The position numbers and the translations under genes are program-made. From DASYUM01 sp036001225 (GTDB lineage Bacteria; Methylomirabilota; Methylomirabilia; Rokubacteriales; DASRDR01), in the NCBI GenBank assembly GCA_036001225.1, contig DASYUM010000180.1, forward strand, positions 1-57,476: DNA of 57,476 bases. The letters run 5' to 3'. A model generated the notes under the pieces. That model ran no database searches, had not been told where the DNA came from, and saw only the letters and a list, made by a program, of their open reading frames with translations. Shown piece by piece: positions 52,693-57,476 of this stretch (positions are counted from its first letter, which is position 1; each line of letters opens with the position of its first letter).

Positions 52693-53958
52693 TCAGGCTC
52701 GGTCGCCCGTCGCCCGACTCGCCCCGGCGAAGTCGGGAGGGAGCCCGTAGTAGGCCCCGTAGACCCCTTCGGCGGCGCGGCGGGCGGCGTCCCAGTCCAC
52801 CGGACCGCGACCGAACCGCGCGGCCCGGGCGGGGCCGACATCGAACACGGGAGCCTCGCCCACGATCGTCGCCGCCACCGTCGCCCCCAGCCCGGCGGAT
52901 CCCGAGACGCCGTGGGCACAGCAGCCGGCCGCCATCACCAGCCCGCGGAGGCCGGGGACGTCGCCCAGACAGAACTGGCCGTCGGGCGTGAAGGTCGGCA
53001 GCCCCCGAAACGTGCTGGCTATCCGCGCCTGGCCGAGGGCGGGCAGGACCTCCAGCCCGTCCTCTCCGAAGCTGCTCAGCGCCTCCCAGCCCGGCTCCAC
53101 CCGCAGGGCCCGGTAGTCGGGCGGCAGCCCACGGGGGTCCACGCTGGTCGGGGTCGCCTCGAACCCGCCCACGATCAGGCCGTTGACCTCGGCCCGGACG
53201 TACAGGCGCAGGTCGGGGACGCGGACCACGGGCAGATCGGGCGCGACCCCCGCGACCGGGTCGGTGACGAAGTACTGGTGGCGCACCGGCACGATCGGCA
53301 ACTCCACACCCACCGAGGCGACGAGCCGGCCCGCCCAGGGGCCGGCCGCCACGACGACGACGTCGGCCCGAACGTCGCCCTGATCGGTTCGGACGCCGGC
53401 GACGGCGCCGTCGCGGGTCAGGACGCCGAGGACCCGGGTGCCGGTGTGGATCCGCACGCCCCGGGCCCGGGCGCCCTCGGCGTAGGCCACGGTCAGCCCG
53501 TAGGGCTGGAGATAGCCGTCGCTCGGGCACCAGAGCGCGGCGCGGACACGGGCGACGTCGAGCAGCGGGAACCGCTTGGCCGCCTCCGGCACCGGCACCA
53601 GCTCGACGTCGAGCCCTTCCCGTTGGCCGACGGCAGCCAGCTGCCGGAACTCCGCCTCTCGCTCGGCGGTCAGCGCGAGCCGGAGGCTGCCGACCTGGCG
53701 GAAGTCGGGGTCGCGTCCGGTTTCGCGGGCGAGCGTCTGGAACGTCCGCACCGAGAACATGGCGACCCGCACCCGCGCGGGAGAGAGCCGCACCTGGCCG
53801 ACCAGGCCGGCGGCCTGGCTCGTGGTGCCAGCCGCCAGATCGTCCTTCTCGAGGAGGACGACGTCACGCTTGCCCGCCCGGGCGAGGAAGTAGGCCACGG
53901 CGCACCCGAAGGCGCCGCCGCCCACGATGGCGATCTCGGCGTCACGAAGAACCGGCAT
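52693..53958 (-). CDS. FAD-dependent amine oxidoreductase (sarcosine/dimethylglycine dehydrogenase-like)
   Basis: 421 residues from ATG. IAIVGGGAFGCAVAYFLARAG (FAD), LLEKDDLAAGTTSQAAGLVGQVRL, DGYLQPYGLTVAYAEGA and GLPTFTPDGQFCLGDVPGLRGLVMAAGCCAHGVSGS. It lacks a GcvT domain. It would oxidise N-methyl groups or an aminomethyl carbon. First gene of the minus-strand group Rieske-PhnW-PhnA; divergent from the LysR gene 79 nt away, which may control it. Paralogue of the gene at 27767. Confidence 0.88.
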   Translation of the reverse strand: MPVLRDAEIAIVGGGAFGCAVAYFLARAGKRDVVLLEKDDLAAGTTSQAAGLVGQVRLSPARVRVAMFSVRTFQTLARETGRDPDFRQVGSLRLALTAEREAEFRQLAAVGQREGLDVELVPVPEAAKRFPLLDVARVRAALWCPSDGYLQPYGLTVAYAEGARARGVRIHTGTRVLGVLTRDGAVAGVRTDQGDVRADVVVVAAGPWAGRLVASVGVELPIVPVRHQYFVTDPVAGVAPDLPVVRVPDLRLYVRAEVNGLIVGGFEATPTSVDPRGLPPDYRALRVEPGWEALSSFGEDGLEVLPALGQARIASTFRGLPTFTPDGQFCLGDVPGLRGLVMAAGCCAHGVSGSAGLGATVAATIVGEAPVFDVGPARAARFGRGPVDWDAARRAAEGVYGAYYGLPPDFAGASRATGDRA

Positions 53959-54037
53959 GAGTCCTCGGGCCAGGCTAGAATAGAGTCCCGGTCGCCGTCC
54001 AATTCATTCGCTTTATAGCCCGCCTTCACCACGGTTT

Positions 54038-55018
54038 ATGCGGGCGCATGGCGGAGAGCGCGCGACGAACCTCCATCATCTGCGGATCTTCCACACCCTC
54101 GCCACCACCGGCTCGTTCACGGGGGCGGCCCGCCGGCTCGGGATCAGCCAGCCGGCGGTCACGATCCAGGTCCGCGAGCTGGAGGACGCCTCGGGCGTCC
54201 GCCTGCTCGAGCGGGGAGCCCGGCGGTTGCACCTGACCGACGCCGGCCGCGCGCTGCTCCGCGTGACGGAGAAGATCTTCGGCTTCGTGGACGAGGCGGA
54301 GGCGGTCCTCGCCCAGGCCGGCGGCGCGGTCAGCGGCACCCTGCGGATCAGCGCCAGCGGAACCGCCGGCGCCTACCTGCTGCCTCCGCTCCTGGCCGCC
54401 TTCCGGATCCGTCACCCCGAGGTCCGGATCGTGCTCGAGACGTCGAACTCGCGGCGGGTCCTCGAGCAAGTGGCCGCCTTCGAGGCCGACCTCGGTGTCC
54501 TCGCCGCGCCCGAGGGCACGGTGCCGTTCCCGGCGGCGGCCGATGCCCGCCTGGTGGTGCACGCGCTCGCCCGGGAGCCGTTGGTGGTGGCCGTGCGCCG
54601 GGACCACCCGTGGAGGCGCCGGGCCGTGGTGAGCGTGGCCGAGCTGGCGAGCCAGCCGCTCCTCCTTCGCGAGCCCGGCTCGACGACGCGCCGGGTCCTC
54701 GAGGCCCACCTCGAGGCCGCCGGCGTCACCCCTCAGGTCGTCATGGAGCTGGGCTCCAACGAAGCGATCAAGCACGCGGTCGAGGCCGGCCTCGGCGTGG
54801 CGCCGGTCGGACGGCGGGTGATCGCACGCGAAGTGGCCGACCGGAGGCTGTGCGCGGTACGCGTACGCGCCCGTGGCTTTGCCCTGCAGTTCTTCGCGCT
54901 CCACCATCGGGACCGCGCCCACGCGCCGGTGCTGCGCGCCTTCCTCACGCTGGCCAGGCGAGGCAGACAGGCCGACTCGGCGGCGATCGTGACGCGGTAC
55001 CGCAGGCCAGCCCGGTGA
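54038..55018 (+). CDS. LysR-family transcriptional regulator
   Basis: 326 residues. N-terminal winged helix LHHLRIFHTLATTGSFTGAARRLGISQPAVTIQVRELEDASGVRLLER, then an effector domain (about 95-300) with GTLRISASGTAGAYLLPPLLAAFR. It is transcribed away from the amine/phosphonate genes across a 79-bp spacer, the usual arrangement for a LysR activator of the divergent operon. Known phosphonoacetate hydrolase loci also carry LysR regulators. The ATG adds about ten residues to the usual LysR start. Confidence 0.92.
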   Translation: MRAHGGERATNLHHLRIFHTLATTGSFTGAARRLGISQPAVTIQVRELEDASGVRLLERGARRLHLTDAGRALLRVTEKIFGFVDEAEAVLAQAGGAVSGTLRISASGTAGAYLLPPLLAAFRIRHPEVRIVLETSNSRRVLEQVAAFEADLGVLAAPEGTVPFPAAADARLVVHALAREPLVVAVRRDHPWRRRAVVSVAELASQPLLLREPGSTTRRVLEAHLEAAGVTPQVVMELGSNEAIKHAVEAGLGVAPVGRRVIAREVADRRLCAVRVRARGFALQFFALHHRDRAHAPVLRAFLTLARRGRQADSAAIVTRYRRPAR

Positions 55019-55989
55019 CGCTGCTGCGGGTGCTGGCGGCCGCGGCCGGGCTCGCGGTCATCGGCTGGCTCTGGTGGGACATCGGGCCTGACGTGCTGGT
55101 CGCCCAAGTGCGAGCGCTGTCGTGGCGGCTTCCCGTCGTCTTCCTGCCCTACACGCTGATCGCGCTGCTCGACGCGATCGGCTGGTATTACAACTTCCTC
55201 GGTCGGCGGCCGTCGGTGCCGCTGCTGATGGCCGTGCGGCTGGCCGGCGAGGCGGTCAATCTCACGACGCCGACCGCGACCCTCGGCGGCGAGCCGGTCA
55301 AGGCCTGGCTACTGACCCGGGCCGGCGTGCCGCTGGAAGAAGGGTTGCTCTCGGTGGTCATCGCGAAGACCGCGCTCGTCGTCTCCCACATCGGCTTCCT
55401 GGTGGTCGGGCTGACCCTGGCGTTCTGGCTGGTTCCGCCGACGCCGGGCCTGCGCACCTTCATGGTCGTCCTCACCGGCGTCGGCGTGGCGGCGATTGGC
55501 GGGTTCGTGTGGGCCCAGCAGCGGGGGCTGTTCGGCGCCAGCGGCCGCGCCCTCGCCTGGTTCGGGATCGGCGACCGCATCGCCGGTCATCTCTTCCGCC
55601 TCGACGAGCACGTCACCGACTTCTACCGGAACCATCGCGGGCGGTTCGCGCTCTGCGTGTTCTGGCACTTCCTGGGCTGGGTGGCGGGCGGCTTCGAGGT
55701 CTGGGTCATTCTCCGGCTCCTCGACGTGCCGGTGAGCTTCGCGACCGCGCTGGTCATCGAGGCCTTCGCGACCGCGATCCGCTCGGCGACGTTCATGATC
55801 CCGGCCTCGCTGGGGGCCCAGGAGGGCGGCTTCGTCGGGATCTTCGTCGGCTTCGGGCTGGGCGCCGGAGCCGGATTCGCGTTCGGCGTCGTTCGACGCC
55901 TGCGGGAGGTCTTGTGGGCCGCGGTCGGCTTCGCCTTCCTGGCCGCCTGGCGGGGAGACCTCGACGCCGCCATGCGTCGCGGCAGCTGA
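55015..55989 (+). CDS. Lysylphosphatidylglycerol synthase TM-domain / UPF0104 (HpnL-like) protein
   Basis: 324 residues from a GTG overlapping the LysR stop by 4 nt. About eight membrane helices with NLTTPTATLGGEPVKAWLLTRAGV (the polar EPVKA loop) and MIPASLGAQEGGFVGIFVGFGL, a pattern shared with HpnL-type putative hopanoid or glycan-lipid export proteins. Second UPF0104 member of the window (see 18670). Coupling to LysR is probably incidental to function. Confidence 0.82.
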   Translation: MTLLRVLAAAAGLAVIGWLWWDIGPDVLVAQVRALSWRLPVVFLPYTLIALLDAIGWYYNFLGRRPSVPLLMAVRLAGEAVNLTTPTATLGGEPVKAWLLTRAGVPLEEGLLSVVIAKTALVVSHIGFLVVGLTLAFWLVPPTPGLRTFMVVLTGVGVAAIGGFVWAQQRGLFGASGRALAWFGIGDRIAGHLFRLDEHVTDFYRNHRGRFALCVFWHFLGWVAGGFEVWVILRLLDVPVSFATALVIEAFATAIRSATFMIPASLGAQEGGFVGIFVGFGLGAGAGFAFGVVRRLREVLWAAVGFAFLAAWRGDLDAAMRRGS

Positions 55990-56315
55990 CGCGGGCTCAG
56001 CGTCCGACGTGCGGCGTCAAGGTTCCCGCCGTCCCGGCAAGGTGCGAGGACGACCCGGCGCGACCGGGATCGGCCCGGGCCGCCCTCAGCGGCCGATCTC
56101 GGGTGTCAAGGTCCCCGGCGTCCGGGCAATGGCACCGGGCCGAGCCCCGAGCAGCCCTAGGACGCAGACCCCGAGCCACGCCGAGGCGTATGCCGCGCAT
56201 GCGCGCCTCCGGACGTCGCGGGGCGGGGACCCCGCCGTCCGGGGCGCGCGACCCGATGTTGAGGCGTGGCAAGGGTCGAGGACGCCGGGATGCGACGGGG
56301 ATCGGCCCGGGCCGC
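55990..56315. repeat. Repeat-filled spacer of 326 bp with hairpin module
   Basis: No gene. It holds: direct repeats GTCAAGGTYCCCGSCGTCC near 56018 and 56105; a 37-bp segment at 56066-56102 repeated at 56298-56332 with a 2-nt deletion, the latter inside the 3' end of the SDR gene; and 56180-56310, about 92 percent identical by eye to 38186-38316, including one hairpin module (about 56195-56260). The right edge coincides with the SDR stop codon. Confidence 0.78.
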
Positions 56316-57035
56316 TCAGCGGCCGATCTCGGAGCGCCACCGCGACGCCCGCAACGTGCGGCCGGTGATCCGGCGGGAGGCATCGGAGGCGAGATAGACG
56401 AACACCCCGGTGACGCGCTCCGGCTTCGCTCCCTGGAAATCCGTCATCCGGGTGGCCACCAGCCCCGGGTCCACCGCGTTGACCCGGACGCCGGTCCGCT
56501 TCGTCTCCTCCGCGAGGACCCGGGTCAGTCCTTCGAGCCCGAACTTGCTGGCCGTGTACGCCCCGTAGTTGGCGTAGGGGACCGACCCGCAGATCGAGCT
56601 GACGTTGATGACCGATCCCTGGCGCCGGTCGAGGAGGTGGGGCAGGACGGCGCGGGCAAGGAGGTAGGGCCCCCGCAGGTTGACCGCGATCGTGCGGTCC
56701 CAGTCGCCCGGCTCCAGCTGCCAGGTCGGAACCTCTTTGTGGCCGACCCCGGCGTTGTTGACGAGGACGTCGATCCGGCCGAAGGTCTTGAGCGCCGAGC
56801 GGACGACGCGCTCGACCTGTTCGGCCTCGGCGACGTCGGCCGACACCGCGTGCACCGTCGCCCCGGCGGCGCGCGCGGCATTGGCGACGGCCACCAGGTC
56901 GGCGTCGGTCCGGCTGGCCAGGACGAGATCGGCCCCTGCCCGGGCGTAGGCCATCGCCACCGCGGCGCCGATCCCCCGCCCCCCACCGGTGATGAGGGCG
57001 ACCTTTCCCGACAGCTCGCCCGCGCGCTCCGCCAT
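56316..57035 (-). CDS. Short-chain dehydrogenase/reductase
   Basis: 239 residues from ATG (MAERAGELSGKVALITGGGRGIG). GGGRGIGAAVA, NNAG, INVSSICGS and YTASK are the classical SDR motifs. The substrate is unknown. The last ten or so residues (ASRWRSEIGR) are encoded by the repeat at 56298-56332 and replace the usual SDR C-terminus. A TTGACA-N17-TATCTT promoter lies 9 nt upstream of the ATG, so the mRNA is probably leaderless. Confidence 0.9.
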   Translation of the reverse strand: MAERAGELSGKVALITGGGRGIGAAVAMAYARAGADLVLASRTDADLVAVANAARAAGATVHAVSADVAEAEQVERVVRSALKTFGRIDVLVNNAGVGHKEVPTWQLEPGDWDRTIAVNLRGPYLLARAVLPHLLDRRQGSVINVSSICGSVPYANYGAYTASKFGLEGLTRVLAEETKRTGVRVNAVDPGLVATRMTDFQGAKPERVTGVFVYLASDASRRITGRTLRASRWRSEIGR

Positions 57036-57044
57036 GGTTACGCT

Positions 57045-57073
57045 AAGATAGGAGCGGGGACGACGGCTGTCAA
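57045..57073 (-). promoter_or_regulatory. Promoter of the SDR gene with perfect -35
   Basis: Minus strand TTGACA (57068-57073), 17-bp spacer, TATCTT (57045-57050). Nine nucleotides separate the -10 box from the SDR ATG. No ribosome binding site. Confidence 0.72.
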
Positions 57074-57090
57074 TCAGACGGCCGGAGGAC

Positions 57091-57210
57091 GGCGCGCCGC
57101 AGGAGGTCGCGGGGCTGGGGTCCCGCCGTCCGAGGTGCGCGAACTCGAACGGCGCGCCGCAGGACGTCGCGGGGCTGGGGTCCCGCCGTCCGAGGTGCGC
57201 GAACTCGAAG
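57091..57210. repeat. Tandem pair of 60-bp hairpin modules
   Basis: Two adjacent 60-bp units (57091-57150, 57151-57210) that differ at one internal base and the last base. Each holds GCGCGCC...GGACGTCGCGGGG and CCCGCCGTCC...GGTGCGC, a stem-loop matching the modules at 38120, 38201 and 56195. The pair lies between the divergent SDR and small-protein genes. Confidence 0.85.
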
Positions 57211-57221
57211 AGGACACGCGG

Positions 57222-57455
57222 ATGGCGAAGGTGGCCCTGCTGATCTCGGTGCTCGCGCTGGTGATCGCGATCCTGGCCTACCAGGAAGCCGGAGGCACCC
57301 GGGCGCTCCAAGAGAACATCCGCTCGCTCCAGAGCGCCCTCGACGTCGCCCGGAAGGAAACCGCCGACGCGCTGGCCCGAATGGAGCGGGCGATCCGGTC
57401 CTCCGAGAGCCCGCCCAAGCCCGCTGGCCAGCCCGCGGCGCCGCCAACCCGCTAA
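57222..57455 (+). CDS. Small membrane-anchored coiled-coil protein
   Basis: 77 residues. One N-terminal helix (AKVALLISVLALVIAILAY) followed by a heptad-like region (RALQENIRSLQSALDVARKE) and a Pro/Ala-rich tail. No family recognised. Similar small proteins often anchor to the inner membrane and form oligomers. Start chosen at the ATG 11 nt after the second repeat unit; the same frame is open upstream through the repeats but has no supporting start. Confidence 0.68.
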   Translation: MAKVALLISVLALVIAILAYQEAGGTRALQENIRSLQSALDVARKETADALARMERAIRSSESPPKPAGQPAAPPTR

Positions 57456-57476
57456 TATGCATCGGCGGCAGGCCCG

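Noticed and set aside
57091..57210. CRISPR-like array
   Set aside because: Only two contiguous 60-bp units with no spacers, and no cas genes in the window.
55122..57455. Very long plus-strand frame ending in the small coiled-coil protein
   Set aside because: It runs out of frame through the flippase-like gene, the intergenic repeats and antisense to the SDR. Only the last 77 codons from ATG 57222 look like a real protein.

Overview
This is a GC-rich, gene-dense chromosomal window from a Gram-negative (diderm) bacterium. Outer-membrane proteins, Mla lipid transport, system I cytochrome c maturation, hopanoid synthesis, abundant class-V/FAD/LLM/Rieske catabolic genes and hairpin-rich intergenic repeats suggest an uncultivated soil or subsurface lineage of the Rokubacteria/Methylomirabilota (NC10) type. 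That placement is an inference from gene content; no marker phylogeny could be run. Many genes start with GTG, stop/start codons often overlap, and several genes have a -10 box 6-9 nt before the start codon, as expected for leaderless transcripts. No rRNA, tRNA, CRISPR, prophage or transposase gene was seen.

Layout. 1-2154 (minus): a glutamine synthetase family protein cut by the window edge, and a nitrilase-type amidase. 2395-9276 (minus): a site-2-type metalloprotease, then the fatty acid/phospholipid operon yceD-rpmF-plsX-fabD-fabG-acpP-fabF and a short, degenerate RNase III domain protein, with a consensus-like promoter at 9325-9353. 9486-18259 (plus): htpX, then a complete cytochrome c maturation set ccmABC, an HtrA-like protease, ccmDEGHI and ccmF. 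18670-23195 (plus): a flippase-like membrane protein, ligA, a HEAT/TPR protein and an RraA-like protein. 23278-24028 (minus): a stand-alone receiver protein coupled to a tiny zinc-finger protein. 24310-40216 (minus): a long block with an LLM oxidoreductase, pyruvate kinase, FAH-family protein, FAD oxidoreductase, SDR, ispH, a PagL-like lipid A deacylase, two zinc alcohol dehydrogenases, hpnD, hpnA, a POTRA-less Omp85-like barrel, hpnG, a hypothetical protein, hpnH and a CruF-like membrane protein. 40371-48003 (plus, divergent): squalene-hopene cyclase followed by mlaE-mlaF-mlaD-tolC-like-mlaC, a nucleotidyltransferase and a lytic transglycosylase. 48011-53958 (minus): Nudix hydrolase, a deletion pseudogene of a dimethylglycine dehydrogenase-type protein, phosphonoacetate hydrolase (phnA), a PhnW-like transaminase, a Rieske oxygenase and an FAD amine oxidase, opposite a LysR regulator (54038). 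The window ends with a second flippase-like protein, an SDR and a small membrane/coiled-coil protein.

How it works together. Two themes stand out. The hopanoid genes (hpnD, A, G, H, shc) are interleaved with outer-membrane and lipid-transport genes (Omp85-like barrel, PagL, Mla system, TolC-like), which suggests a coordinated envelope lipid locus. The 49-55 kb block looks like a LysR-controlled route for a phosphonate, perhaps an N-methylated aminoethylphosphonate: Rieske and FAD enzymes for N-demethylation, a PhnW-like transaminase and PhnA.

The most unusual structural features are two families of hairpin repeats. One is a module of about 60 bp with a long stem and paired base changes, present in five copies: nested inside larger intergenic repeats at 38 kb and 56 kb and tandemly duplicated at 57.1 kb. 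The other is a double-hairpin element found between genes at 18.3 kb and, in inverted orientation, inside the nucleotidyltransferase coding sequence at 46.9 kb, where it adds about 40 codons in frame.
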